64,000 nucleotides of DNA from Streptomyces sp. SAI-127 (GCF_029894425.1 NZ_JARXYJ010000001.1:1550001-1614000); one strand, 5' to 3'. Positions 7,986 through 17,219 are shown, numbered from the stretch's first letter. Notes: a model not told the origin generated them from the letters alone. Numbers and translations are program-made.

Positions 7986-9233
7986 TCACTCGGGCCGTGC
8001 GACGCGGTACCGGGTCATCAACAGGGCAGCCAGGACGCTGAATCCAGCACCGAGGAACATCACCGCGGAAGGCCCGGACGAATCCACGAACCAGCCTCCG
8101 ACCATGGCGCCCAGCGCGATGGAGACGTTGAAGGCACAGATGTACAGCGAGGTCGCGGCCTCGGGGGCCTTGGGGGCGCTGGCGAAGACGAGGGTCTGGA
8201 GGCAGACCGGCAGCGCCGTGTACGCGATGCCCCACACCAGCAGCAGGATCACCGTGCCGGGATGCCACCGGCCGTTGACCACCAGCAGCACGACGGCCGC
8301 GGCGAGCAGCAGGATGCAGGTGAGCGTGGTGGCGCGCAGTGCTCGGGCGGCCGCCGCACCGCCGGCGAAGTTGCCGACGACGCCGGCCACGCCGTACAGG
8401 AGCAGCAGTGCGCTGACCCAGTGGGACGGGATGCCGGCGTCCTGCTCCAGGAAGGGCGCGACATAGGTGTACGCGGCGAAGTGGCCGATCACCATGGCCG
8501 CTGTGACGAGCGTGGCGATCCTGAGGTTGCCGTCCCGCAGCAGCCTGGGCACTTCGGCCAGCCGCACGACGGAACGCGGCGCGAGCGGGGGCAGCAGGAC
8601 GGCCACCGCGGCGAGGATCAGCACACCGATCGCGGCGATGGCCCAGAACGCCGTACGCCAGCCGGACAGTCCGCCGACGAAGGTGCCGAACGGCACGCCG
8701 GCCACCGAGGCGATGGAGATGCCGCTGAAGACGACCGCGGTGGCCCGGACGGACTTCTCCGGCGGCACCAGGCGGATGGCGATGCTCGCCGCGATCGACC
8801 ACATCACGCCGTGGGCGAAGCCCGTCAGCAGCCGTGAGGTCATGAGGATCGCGTACGAGGACGACAGAGCGGTGAAGGCGTTGCCCGCGACGAAGACGGT
8901 GAGCACGACCAGCAGTAGCAGCCGGCGGTCGAAGCGGCGGGTCGCCACCGTGAGCACGGGGGCGAACAGGCCCGCGATGGCACCGTACAGAGTGACCGAG
9001 AGACCGACGGTGCCCTCGGAGACGCCGAGGTCGCCGCTCATGGCGGGGAGCAGTCCGATGGGGACCATCTCCGTGGTGGTGAAGGCGAAGACGCCCATGC
9101 CGACGGCGACGACGGCGAGCCAGCTGCGCAGCGGGCCGAGGAGGGCGGGGGGCGCGGCCTGCCGTTCGGCGCCCTCCGGGGTGGTGTCGGGCACGGCGGC
9201 CGTGTCGTGGCGCGAGGGGGACGAGGGTGTCAC
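7986..9233 (-). CDS. MFS transporter, DHA1 drug-efflux type
   Basis: Twelve-helix major facilitator of 415 residues. Helix 1 carries GVFAFTTTEMVPIGLLPAM, typical of the DHA1/Cmx-AraJ group. A conserved loop 2-3 follows, and SRLLTGFAHGVMWSIAAS fits helix 4. The start is GTG with GGAG six bases upstream. It lies 13 bases after the DUF1116 gene and 15 before the aldolase gene. In this setting it most likely exports the small peptide product and gives self-protection. Dapdiamide-type clusters also carry an efflux protein. Substrate assignment is by context only. Confidence 0.9.
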   Translation of the reverse strand: MTPSSPSRHDTAAVPDTTPEGAERQAAPPALLGPLRSWLAVVAVGMGVFAFTTTEMVPIGLLPAMSGDLGVSEGTVGLSVTLYGAIAGLFAPVLTVATRRFDRRLLLLVVLTVFVAGNAFTALSSSYAILMTSRLLTGFAHGVMWSIAASIAIRLVPPEKSVRATAVVFSGISIASVAGVPFGTFVGGLSGWRTAFWAIAAIGVLILAAVAVLLPPLAPRSVVRLAEVPRLLRDGNLRIATLVTAAMVIGHFAAYTYVAPFLEQDAGIPSHWVSALLLLYGVAGVVGNFAGGAAAARALRATTLTCILLLAAAVVLLVVNGRWHPGTVILLLVWGIAYTALPVCLQTLVFASAPKAPEAATSLYICAFNVSIALGAMVGGWFVDSSGPSAVMFLGAGFSVLAALLMTRYRVARPE

Positions 9234-9246
9234 GGGGATCTCCGGG

Positions 9247-10560
9247 TCAGGCGGATGCGGTGGCGGGCGCGGACGCGGACAGCAGGTCCGCGGCTCGCCG
9301 GAACGGTTCGATCGGGGGAAGGAACAGGACGGCGCCGGCGTGACCGCCGTCGCGCAGCGTCGCGCCGAGGTGGATGGCGGGGACGATGCCGGTGTCGGCG
9401 ACTCGCCGTACGTCGATGCCGCACGGCACGCCGCGGTGGGCGAGGGCGGGAACGCGGTACTCGGGGTGCTCCGCGAGCGTGATCCGGTACATGCGCTCGG
9501 TCAGGCGGATCATTTCCCGGGGGCTCCCGGCGGAGTGGTCCTGGAGGGGCATGGCGGCCGCGGCGGCCATGCCGCCGAGGCCGACCGTCTCCGTGATCAG
9601 GCTCTCGCCGCCGACATACGCCAGATCGTCGGTGGTCAAGCCGTCGTCGAGTCGGCCGCGCAGCGTGGACACCGGCGGGAGCGGAGCGGTGAACCAGCGG
9701 TCGCCGAGACCTGAGACGCGGAGCCCGAACTCCTTCTCGTTGAGGTTCATCGCGGTGACGAGCGTGCTGCCGGGGATGCCGGAAGCACTGTCGGCCGCCG
9801 CCTTGGCGGCCGCCATCACCAGGTGCAGAAACAGGTAGTCGGCCGTGCGCAGGTAAGCGGCCAGCTGCCGGTGGCGCTCGGCGACCCGGTCGCGGGAGAG
9901 ATCCAGTACGGCCTCCAGCAGCGCGGCCCGAAGCAGCGTCCCGGCGGCCCGGTGCCGGCTGTGCAGGTCGTCGCCCATGGCCAGGGCCCGGCGGACGATC
10001 GGGGCGAGGGGAATCCCGCCCAGGTGGTCCAGGACCTCGGCGAGTGCGGGTGACACGACGTCGCAGACGTGCCGCAGTCGGGCGTCGACTCCCTGGTCCC
10101 AGACACCGAAGGTGAGCGAGTTCCGGTCGGCGCCCTCGTTCATACGGCAGAACGCGCGCCGCCCGGATGCCTCGTCCCGCACGACGACCACCGGCATCGA
10201 CGCGGTGCACACGCCGGTGAGCGAGCCGACGGTGGCGTGGTCGTGCGAGGGGCGCACCGCGAGGGTGCCGTCGGCGAGCAGGGCCTCGGCCTCCGCCTCG
10301 TCCCCGGCCAGCCCCTCGTAGAGTGCGGCCCCGATGACGGCCCGCCGTTGACCGCCCTCGTACCCCTGCCAGAGCATCGGCGGTCCGGAGACGAGGATCG
10401 TCCGGGCGGTCATGCCGGGCACCACCTCGCCGGCGGGAGCGATGGTCTCCAGGACCGGGCGGGCCTCGGTGAGACGGGCCACCGCCCGCGCGTTGGCCGC
10501 GTCGCGCGCCGTCGCCACGGTGTCGTGCGGCGCGGGCGCGGCGCCGGGACGGCCGGTCAC
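9247..10560 (-). CDS. DUF1116 (YlbE/AllG-like) protein in a biosynthetic operon
   Basis: Protein of 437 residues matching the DUF1116 family. Recognisable features are an N-terminal start with AANARAVARLTEARPVLE, the segment GPPMLWQGYEGGQRRAV, the mid-region MNEGADRNSLTFGVWD, and a C-terminal GIDVRRVADTGIVPAIHLG. In enterobacteria DUF1116 (AllG) is one subunit of oxamate carbamoyltransferase, together with FdrA/AllF and a DUF2877 protein. Neither partner is in this window, so this copy is an orphan. The GTG start overlaps the ATP-grasp stop (GTGA), implying translational coupling and a joint role. A carbamoyl- or acyl-transfer step is conceivable but unproven. Confidence 0.8.
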   Translation of the reverse strand: MTGRPGAAPAPHDTVATARDAANARAVARLTEARPVLETIAPAGEVVPGMTARTILVSGPPMLWQGYEGGQRRAVIGAALYEGLAGDEAEAEALLADGTLAVRPSHDHATVGSLTGVCTASMPVVVVRDEASGRRAFCRMNEGADRNSLTFGVWDQGVDARLRHVCDVVSPALAEVLDHLGGIPLAPIVRRALAMGDDLHSRHRAAGTLLRAALLEAVLDLSRDRVAERHRQLAAYLRTADYLFLHLVMAAAKAAADSASGIPGSTLVTAMNLNEKEFGLRVSGLGDRWFTAPLPPVSTLRGRLDDGLTTDDLAYVGGESLITETVGLGGMAAAAAMPLQDHSAGSPREMIRLTERMYRITLAEHPEYRVPALAHRGVPCGIDVRRVADTGIVPAIHLGATLRDGGHAGAVLFLPPIEPFRRAADLLSASAPATASA

Positions 10561-11972
10561 CGTACGACCTCCTCGACGGCCTCGGCCCTCCCGGCGCCCT
10601 CACCGGGTCCGACGCTCGCGATCCCCTCGGCTCCCGAGGCCCGCTCGGTGTGGATCGTCACCCTCCGGACGGTCTCGGTTGCCGCGAGGTCGAGGTCGGT
10701 GTCGAGGGGGCCGTCCAGGACCACGGAGACCGAGCGGCCCTGGGAGTCGGACTGGGCGCCGAGCAGGTCGCCGCGGTGCCGGCTCACGAGGACGGCGTGG
10801 CCGCGGGCCGGGGCGTCCGCCGCGACGGGCGGCAGGTCGGGCCACCGGCCCTGTTCGCCGACCCAGTGGACCGGTGCGCCGTCGCAGGTCACGTCCGTCA
10901 GGCGGCCCCGTGGGTGGTCGAGATAGACCTGCCGGGCACGGCGGGCGGCCGGTGCGGTGGCGGGCTCGGTGCCGAGCGCGAGGTCCAGCAGGGCGGCGTC
11001 GAGGTCCATGCCGGTGGCCAGCCGCCACAGGCGGGTGATGGCGTCCCCGGGCGGACGCGCGGCGGCCTCCATCAGCACCACCCGGTCCTCGGCGGTCAGC
11101 CGGAACTCGGCGTGGCTCATGCCGGTCCGGAACCGGACGGCGCGCAGGAAGTCCGCGTTGGCGTCGAGCAGCAGCTTCTCCTGGGCAGGGGTCAGATGCG
11201 GCGCGGGAGAGGTGTGGCCGGTCTCGGTGAAGAACGACGTGCCGGACTCGTTGGTGTCCTTGGCGGTGATGCCGGACCAGAGCAGGCGGCCGTCGCGCAC
11301 CAAGGTCTCCACGGAGAACTCGCGCCCGGTCACGCGTTCCTCCAGCAGGAGCAGTTCACCGGGGCCGTAGTCGGGCAGCAGCGGGAGGACGGCGTCCGGC
11401 CCGGCGACCGCGCGCACGCCCGAACTGGACATCCTGGAGGCGGGTTTGAGGACGGCGGGGAAGGCCGGGAAGTCCGTCACCGTGGTGTGGCGGTCCGGGT
11501 CCACGAGGGTGAAGCGCGGTGCCAGGGCGGGAGCGGTCAGCCGCTGCAGCAGTTTGTTGCGGCAGACCAGGGCGGCATGAGTGCCGGGCCCGGGCAGCCC
11601 CAGGGTCTGGGCGAGGGCTCCGGCGGCCTCCACGAACACCTCCCCTACGTTGAGCACCGCTCGTACCGTGCGGTCGTGCAGCCAGGGCGTGACGGCGCGC
11701 AGCAGGGTGTCGAGCGAGGTGTCCGCGAGGTGCCGGAACTCCTCGTCGGCGAGACGGAAGAGCGGGTGCTCCGGGTCGGCGCGGCGGCGGGCGAGCTCGT
11801 CGGCGGGTGTCTCGGGTCCGAAGACGAACAGCGGTGTCAGTCCGCGTCGTCCGGCCGCGTCCAGCAGGCGCAGGTGCTTGGCGAGCACGACCAGATCGGT
11901 GATGACGATGACGGCGGGCGGGTGCGCGGCGTCCGCTGCGGACGGGGCGCCGCTGTCGCGGAAGTCGGTCAT
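10557..11972 (-). CDS. ATP-grasp ligase, candidate L-amino acid (dipeptide) ligase
   Basis: ATP-dependent carboxylate-amine ligase of 471 residues. The N-terminal pre-ATP-grasp domain ends near residue 125. The lysine in PAVLKPASRMSSSGV near residue 178 and the loop LLLEERVTGREFSVE bind ATP. The Mg-binding end is EFRLTAEDRVVLMEAAARPPGD, close to the BacD/DdaF type that joins free amino acids through acyl phosphates. Its stop overlaps the DUF1116 start by four bases. In the dapdiamide pathway an ATP-grasp enzyme adds the C-terminal amino acid to acylated Dap. I infer the same job here; the amino acid partner is unknown. Confidence 0.86.
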   Translation of the reverse strand: MTDFRDSGAPSAADAAHPPAVIVITDLVVLAKHLRLLDAAGRRGLTPLFVFGPETPADELARRRADPEHPLFRLADEEFRHLADTSLDTLLRAVTPWLHDRTVRAVLNVGEVFVEAAGALAQTLGLPGPGTHAALVCRNKLLQRLTAPALAPRFTLVDPDRHTTVTDFPAFPAVLKPASRMSSSGVRAVAGPDAVLPLLPDYGPGELLLLEERVTGREFSVETLVRDGRLLWSGITAKDTNESGTSFFTETGHTSPAPHLTPAQEKLLLDANADFLRAVRFRTGMSHAEFRLTAEDRVVLMEAAARPPGDAITRLWRLATGMDLDAALLDLALGTEPATAPAARRARQVYLDHPRGRLTDVTCDGAPVHWVGEQGRWPDLPPVAADAPARGHAVLVSRHRGDLLGAQSDSQGRSVSVVLDGPLDTDLDLAATETVRRVTIHTERASGAEGIASVGPGEGAGRAEAVEEVVR

Positions 11973-12028
11973 GGCTTCCCTCGGTCGGGTGCGGGGCGCG
12001 GCCGTGCCGCGCCCCGCACGGTGATGTC

Positions 12029-13027
12029 TCAGGCGGCGAGGCGCTCGGCGGTCACGGTCAGCTCGTGGACCTGGCTGCCCTCACGGGTGCGCAGCACGAC
12101 CCTGGGTTCCGGGCCGTCGGGGAAGACCTGGAGCGTGCGCTCCTCGCTCCAGCCGCTCAGCCGGTACTCGTTGTCGCCGAGGTGCACCAGCGCGAAGACA
12201 CGGTCGCCGGGCAGCCGAAGGGTCATCCGGTCGCCCTCTTCGGCGAGGGTCGCCGTCTCCTGGTGCGCGTCGGCGGACAGCGGTGTGTCGTCCTCCCACA
12301 GGTGGAACGTCGCCGGGACGGGGAAGCGGGTGGCCAGCCGCCGTCGTTCGTCCGCGGTCTGCGGGCACTCCTGGCGGTTGAAGAGCACCTCGCCGTGGCG
12401 GAAGTACTCCTGCCAGGTCTCCGGGAACAGGGCCGCGAGACCGGGGGTGACCAGGACGTCGACGACGAGGTGGACACGGTGCTCGGTGCCGGTGTTCTGG
12501 ACCCGGTGGGTGCGGCTGAAGTCGCCGAACCAGAACTCCCCCGGTTGCCAGCGGTGCTCCACCCCGTCGAGGACGAGCACGGCGCCCGGGTTGGTCACGA
12601 CCGGCACGTGCAGCCGCCCGACGCCCCAGCGCGGCCCGTACTTGGGGTCGGTGTGGTCCATGCCGACGGTGTCGGGGCCGAGCGCCATGAACCGTACGGC
12701 GTGCAGCGGGGCCGGTATGGAGTCCAGCACGTCACGGACGTACGGGATGCGGTCGAGCCACACGGTCTCCTCGAAGTCCCGCGGGCCGGGGCCGCCCGGG
12801 TCCGTGCGGTCGGCGTCGCCGCCGGGGCTGCGCAGGGCCAGGCAGCGCCAGTCGACCTCGGTGGCGGCGCCGACGCCGTCCTCGGTGTAGACGCGCTGCT
12901 GGTCCCAGGTGTGCTCGCGCAGGGAGGTCAGTTCGCGCAGCAGCCGGCCGGCGTCGAAGGAGGGCTCGAGCCGTACGCCCTCGGCGGGCATGGGCGGGGA
13001 GTCGACGAGCGAGGTGGTGGATGACAT
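12029..13027 (-). CDS. Fe(II)/2-oxoglutarate oxygenase, Asp/Asn beta-hydroxylase-like
   Basis: Protein of 332 residues with a cupin core of the aspartyl/asparaginyl hydroxylase family. The iron ligands are the HxD of MDHTDP (about residue 148) and the histidine in FSRTHRV; the arginine in EHRVHLVVDV should hold 2-oxoglutarate. The cluster FWFGDFSRTHRVQNTGTEHR is diagnostic. The ATG at 13027 has AAGGA upstream; a longer open frame has no ribosome site and poor composition. In this operon it could epoxidise or hydroxylate the acyl cap or Dap, or hydroxylate Asp/Asn. The final 100 residues past the oxygenase core are not recognised. The family is clear; the substrate is inferred. Confidence 0.85.
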   Translation of the reverse strand: MSSTTSLVDSPPMPAEGVRLEPSFDAGRLLRELTSLREHTWDQQRVYTEDGVGAATEVDWRCLALRSPGGDADRTDPGGPGPRDFEETVWLDRIPYVRDVLDSIPAPLHAVRFMALGPDTVGMDHTDPKYGPRWGVGRLHVPVVTNPGAVLVLDGVEHRWQPGEFWFGDFSRTHRVQNTGTEHRVHLVVDVLVTPGLAALFPETWQEYFRHGEVLFNRQECPQTADERRRLATRFPVPATFHLWEDDTPLSADAHQETATLAEEGDRMTLRLPGDRVFALVHLGDNEYRLSGWSEERTLQVFPDGPEPRVVLRTREGSQVHELTVTAERLAA

Positions 13028-13101
13028 GGAGGTTCCTTCGCGGGTGTCGGGATTCGGGTGGGCGTCGGGTCGGCGGAGGTCCGCGGCAGGACATCGCGGG
13101 C

Positions 13102-14904
13102 TCAGGCGTGCGCCACGGCGGCCGCCTCGCGGGCCGTGCCGTTCTCCTGGAGGTGGTGCCAGCGTTCGAGCATGTAGAGCGTCCACAGCGCGTAGGTGTG
13201 CTCGGGACGGAACTCGCGGACCGCCGAGCGCAGCGCGTCCGGGCGGAAGTAGCCGCGCTCCAGGGAGGCTTCGGACAGCAGTGTGTCGCTGATGGAGGAG
13301 CGCAGCTCCGCGCCGAGCCAGCTCTCCAGGGGCACCGCCAGCTCCTGCTTGCGGCGCTCCAGGACGGATGCGGGCAGGTAGCGGGCGGCCACGCGCTTGA
13401 GCGGGGCCTTTTCGTTCGCGCCGACCAGTTTCCGGGCCGCGGGGACCCGTGTGACGTAGTCGATGAGCCGGTGGTCGAGCAGGGGGCTCCGGGGCTCGAC
13501 GGAGTGCGCCATCGACATCCGGTCGATCTTCACCAGCTGTGCGTCGGAGAGCCAGAAACGGCTGTCGACCTGCATGGCGCGGTCCAGGTCCGGAACCGAG
13601 GGGTCGGTGCGGTCGAAGCGGGCCCGCAGGTAGTTGTGCGGACGGTCCGGGATCCGGGCCGCGAAGTCGGGCGCGTACAGCCTGTTCTTGAGCGGGTGGG
13701 GCACGCCGTCAGCGAGGACATGCTCGTAGCGGTCGGCGAGTCCGTCATCGCCCGGGAGGTCGCGCAGGCGCTGGTAGCGGCCGTATCCGCAGAAGATCTC
13801 GTCGGATCCGTCGCCGGTAAGCACGACGGTGACGTGCTGCCGGGCCAGCTTGTACATGCATGACGCGGCGATCGCCGAGGGGAAGGCGTAGGGCTCGCCC
13901 ATGTGGGTCAGGATGGTGTCGACGGCCTCCCGCGCGTCCTCGGCGCCGATCCGGTACACGTGGTGCCGGGTGCCGCAGTGCTCGGCCACGGCGCGGGCGT
14001 ACTCCGACTCGTCGAACGCGGCGTGCTCGAACCCGACGGAGAACGTGTGGATCGGCCGGCCCAGCTGCCGGGTGGCCAGGGCGACCACCAGGCTGGAGTC
14101 GAGCCCGCCGCTGAGCATCGCTCCCAGTGGAACCTCCGATTCCAGCCTGTCCTGCACGGCCTGCTGGAGCAACGCGTCGATCCGGTCGTCGATCTCGGCC
14201 TGCGGCACGTCCGTCAGCTCGGCGGTGAAGTCGAACTGCCAGTAGGTGCGGCGGCGTTCGGGGCGGCCCGCTTCAAGGACGAGGACCGTGGCGGGCTCCA
14301 GTTTGCGCACCTGCCGGTAGATGGTGTGCGGTGCGGGCACGACCCGGTAGCTGAGGTACTGGTCGATCGCGACGGGGTCGGTCTCCCGGCCGATCCCCGG
14401 GTGCAGCATCAGCGCGGGCAGTTCGGAGGCGAACGCCACCCCTCCGCCGGCGGGCCGCGCATAGAACAGCGGTTTCTTGCCGACGCGGTCGGTGGCCAGG
14501 ACGAGCCGGTCGCGGCGCGTGTCGTGAACGGCGAGGGCGAACATGCCGTGCAACCGCTCGACGAAGTGCTCGCCGAACTCCTGGTACAGGTGCGGCAGTA
14601 CCTGGGCGTCGCTGCCGCCGCGCACCGGACGGCCGCGGGTGGCGAGCAGGTCCCGCAGTTCCTGGTGGTTGTAGATCTCACCGTTGAGGACGCACACGAC
14701 GGTGCCGTCGTCGCTGAAGACGGGCTGCGAGCCGTCGTGCAGGCCGATGACCTTCAGCCGGCACATCGCCAGGGCTGCCTCGGCGGTGACGAAGGACCCC
14801 GTTTCGTCGGGTCCCCGGTGTGCCATGGCCGCACAGGCGGCCGACGTGTAGGGGGCGTGGACGGGAGCGTGTCCCAGGGACACCGATCCGGCGATTCCGC
14901 ACAC
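13102..14904 (-). CDS. Asparagine synthase-type glutamine amidotransferase
   Basis: Glutamine-hydrolysing amidotransferase of 600 residues. The GTG start puts the catalytic cysteine at position 2 (MCGIAG), the Ntn glutaminase domain runs to about residue 200, and the synthase domain has the PP-loop MLSGGLDSSLVVALA near 260. All residues needed for an active AsnB fold appear present. AAGGAGG lies 8 bases upstream of the GTG, inside the end of the ligase gene, with a 3-base gap. It sits in the Dap cluster next to an acyl-adenylate ligase, which suggests amidation of an acyl-Dap carboxylate such as a fumaroyl group, as DdaH does in dapdiamide assembly. Housekeeping asparagine synthesis is less likely here. 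Confidence 0.88.
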   Translation of the reverse strand: MCGIAGSVSLGHAPVHAPYTSAACAAMAHRGPDETGSFVTAEAALAMCRLKVIGLHDGSQPVFSDDGTVVCVLNGEIYNHQELRDLLATRGRPVRGGSDAQVLPHLYQEFGEHFVERLHGMFALAVHDTRRDRLVLATDRVGKKPLFYARPAGGGVAFASELPALMLHPGIGRETDPVAIDQYLSYRVVPAPHTIYRQVRKLEPATVLVLEAGRPERRRTYWQFDFTAELTDVPQAEIDDRIDALLQQAVQDRLESEVPLGAMLSGGLDSSLVVALATRQLGRPIHTFSVGFEHAAFDESEYARAVAEHCGTRHHVYRIGAEDAREAVDTILTHMGEPYAFPSAIAASCMYKLARQHVTVVLTGDGSDEIFCGYGRYQRLRDLPGDDGLADRYEHVLADGVPHPLKNRLYAPDFAARIPDRPHNYLRARFDRTDPSVPDLDRAMQVDSRFWLSDAQLVKIDRMSMAHSVEPRSPLLDHRLIDYVTRVPAARKLVGANEKAPLKRVAARYLPASVLERRKQELAVPLESWLGAELRSSISDTLLSEASLERGYFRPDALRSAVREFRPEHTYALWTLYMLERWHHLQENGTAREAAAVAHA

Positions 14905-14907
14905 GGG

Positions 14908-16170
14908 TCAGCCCTCCTTGAGGTCGAGACGGCGCTTGGCATGGCCGGAGCGCAGTCCGTCGGGACTGACACCGATCACCCGCACGGGTCCGACGAGACC
15001 CGAGGCGATCATCTGGGCGACGTCGGGGGCCCGCCGGTCGACGGCCGAGCGGATCGCGGCGAGCCGGTCGTGGTCGACGGTGTCGGCCACCACCCGGATG
15101 ACGAGGCCGTCGTCGTCGGCCGCCTCGAACGGGCTGCCCGGGAAGACCTCGGCCATGATCTGGGCCAGGTCGTGGTTGCTGATGCGCTCGCCGTGCTTCA
15201 GGTCACCGGCGAGGCGTCCGTCGATGCGTTCGAACGCGAACACCTCGCGGCCGTCGTGGTGGATGCGGCGCAACCCGGTGACGGCGTCGCCGGTGACGTA
15301 GCGGATCGCCGGGAAGTATCCGCGGGTGAGGGAGGTGAGCAGGAGAGCCCCGCTGCCTTCCTGACGGGAGGGGACCCGGTCGTTCTCGGTGCGGCCGGTC
15401 ACCTCCTCGGGAGGCAGCACCTCGGGAACGATGTGGTCGTGGAAGTGGTAGAGGCCGGTCTGCGCGCACGAGTGGGCGATGGCGCCGATCTCGATGGAGC
15501 CGAACACGTCGAGGACGTCCGCGGGTTCGAGGCCGAACCGGTCCGCCACATGGGCGCGCCAGGCGGGTGGCGCCACATCGCCGACGACCATGATCTTCCG
15601 CGGCCGGATGTCCAGGCCGGGGCGGGCCTGGAGGAGCCGGTCGAGGATCATCGGCATGGTGAAGAACACGTCCGGGCGCCACTCGTTGAGCTTCGCCACG
15701 TGTTCGTCGACGGGCCGCGTGAAGTCGATGTCGTGGGCCTGGAAGCCGAGTTCGAGGAAGACGCGGCGTGCCGAGGCCGCGGCGTGGCCGGTGCCGAGGT
15801 CGGCGACCGCGACGGCGCCGCGCGGCAGGGTCCGGGTGAACTCCCCGAACAACTCCCGTCGTTGGGCCACGTACGCGTCTTCGTCGGCGGGCGAGTAGAG
15901 GATGCGCTTGCGCTGTCCGCCGGAGGTTCCGGACGTGTGGTACACGGAGGCCTCGGGCAGGTGCGGGTGTCCGGCGGTGTAGTAGTGGGCCGCCAGCAGG
16001 TCGGTGCCGATGAGGGGCAGGTCGGCGAGGTTGCCGGAACCGAGGGCGCCGCGGCCCAGGAGGAGATCGCGGTACCAGGGGAAGCGTTGGGCGTGACCGG
16101 CCGCGAGAGCGGCGAGTTCGGCCTCCCGTGCGGGAGTGCGGGTGGCGAGGGCGGTGGCGGTGTGCGGCAT
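14908..16170 (-). CDS. Acyl-adenylate-forming ligase (PaaK-like, ANL superfamily)
   Basis: ANL-superfamily enzyme of 420 residues, about the size of phenylacetate-CoA ligases. It has the phosphate loop YHTSGTSGGQRKR near residue 80, an adenylation core with FGSIEIGAIAHSC, the hinge region ERIDGRLAGDLKHGERIS, and a C-terminal lysine motif SGHAKRRLD. No carrier domain is attached. The ATG at 16170 has AAAGG about ten bases upstream. It lies 41 bases after sbnB and 3 before the amidotransferase. I infer that it activates a small carboxylic acid, fumarate in the closest known pathway (DdaG), and transfers it to the side-chain amine of Dap. Acyl-CoA formation is the alternative. Confidence 0.83.
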   Translation of the reverse strand: MPHTATALATRTPAREAELAALAAGHAQRFPWYRDLLLGRGALGSGNLADLPLIGTDLLAAHYYTAGHPHLPEASVYHTSGTSGGQRKRILYSPADEDAYVAQRRELFGEFTRTLPRGAVAVADLGTGHAAASARRVFLELGFQAHDIDFTRPVDEHVAKLNEWRPDVFFTMPMILDRLLQARPGLDIRPRKIMVVGDVAPPAWRAHVADRFGLEPADVLDVFGSIEIGAIAHSCAQTGLYHFHDHIVPEVLPPEEVTGRTENDRVPSRQEGSGALLLTSLTRGYFPAIRYVTGDAVTGLRRIHHDGREVFAFERIDGRLAGDLKHGERISNHDLAQIMAEVFPGSPFEAADDDGLVIRVVADTVDHDRLAAIRSAVDRRAPDVAQMIASGLVGPVRVIGVSPDGLRSGHAKRRLDLKEG

Positions 16171-16211
16171 CAGGGAGTGCCTTTCGTCGTACGGCGGGGA
16201 GGGCGCGAGTG

Positions 16212-17219
16212 TCAGCTCCAGCGCTGTGTCTCGCCGAAGAAGTCGGGCACACCGACAGCGAGCCCCTTCTCGACGGCCTGCCGGTGGAGGCGCTGTCCCA
16301 CCGCGAGGTCGAGGACACCTAGCCCGAAGGGCGAGAAGATCCGCGGCCGGTCGGCGGCCGGTGCGACCTTGCCGCGCAGCACCTGCGCGAGGGTGCCGTC
16401 GATGAAGTCGCGGTGGCCGAGCCGCTGTTCTGCCAGGTGCGGTGAGGTGTCCGCGGTCAGGCAGTGGTCGACGTCGTCGAGAATGTTCTGCGCGTCGGCG
16501 ACGATCTCCCAGCCGAGGTCGCGCAGTGAGATGTTGAGGACGGTCTGGCCGGGGGCGAAGGTGTCGGCCCGGGTGACCCAGGGCTCCGAGGAGGTGGTGG
16601 CGAAGACGACGAGGTCGGCGTCGGCCGCGGCCCGCTCGAAGGAGTCCTCCTGCTCGGCCCGGTACCCGAGGTCGGTGATGCGCCGGGTGAGGGCGGCGGC
16701 GTAGGAGGCTTCCCGGTCGTGGACGACGAAGCGGTCCACGGACCAGGACTGCGCGGCGAAGAACTCCGCGATGTTGCGTGCGATGACGCCGGCGCCCACC
16801 AGGCATATCCGCTGCGCGGTGCGTCCGCCGGTCAGTTCCTCGGCGCCCAGGACCGCGGACGCGGCGGTGCGGGCGGAGCTGATCTGGGACGCCTCCAGGC
16901 AGGCGAAGGGGTAGCCGGTCTCGTAGTCGTTGAGGAGCAGCGTGGCGGAGGCGCGCGGGATGTTCCGCTCGATGTTGCGGGGGTAGCTCGCGATCCACTT
17001 GATGCCGGACAGGCCGTAGTCGCCGCCCAGATGGGCGGGCAGCGCGATGATGCGGGCGTCCGGCTTCTGCGGGAAGCGCAGGAAGTAGCTGTTCGGGTTG
17101 ACCGAGTCCCCGGCGTCGTGGGTGAGGTAGGCGGAGCGGACCGTCTCGACGATCTCGGGGCGGGAGACGTCGATGAGGGCGCGCAGGGCGGTGCCGCCCA
17201 CCACGTGGAAGTCGAACAT
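16212..17219 (-). CDS. sbnB: 2,3-diaminopropionate biosynthesis protein SbnB
   Basis: NAD-dependent dehydrogenase of 335 residues in the ornithine cyclodeaminase/mu-crystallin family. The start FHVVGGTALRALI, the segment SGIKWIASYPRNIERNIPRA and the dinucleotide motif LVGAGVIARNIAEFF match SbnB. SbnB oxidises N-(1-amino-1-carboxyethyl)-glutamate to release L-2,3-diaminopropionate and 2-oxoglutarate. The ATG at 17219 follows AAGGGA. It lies 51 bases downstream of sbnA, so both Dap enzymes are cotranscribed. This pair defines Dap as a building block of the product. The released 2-oxoglutarate could feed the oxygenase encoded two genes downstream of the ligase. Confidence 0.94.
   Translation of the reverse strand: MFDFHVVGGTALRALIDVSRPEIVETVRSAYLTHDAGDSVNPNSYFLRFPQKPDARIIALPAHLGGDYGLSGIKWIASYPRNIERNIPRASATLLLNDYETGYPFACLEASQISSARTAASAVLGAEELTGGRTAQRICLVGAGVIARNIAEFFAAQSWSVDRFVVHDREASYAAALTRRITDLGYRAEQEDSFERAAADADLVVFATTSSEPWVTRADTFAPGQTVLNISLRDLGWEIVADAQNILDDVDHCLTADTSPHLAEQRLGHRDFIDGTLAQVLRGKVAPAADRPRIFSPFGLGVLDLAVGQRLHRQAVEKGLAVGVPDFFGETQRWS

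Noticed and set aside
6144..8837. 897-codon plus-strand frame across the exporter, aldolase and MFS genes
   Set aside because: Low-complexity shadow translation without domain features, opposite three well supported genes.
13102..14904. Housekeeping asparagine synthetase
   Set aside because: The fold fits, but its coupling to the ligase gene within the Dap operon makes a pathway-specific amidotransferase the better reading.
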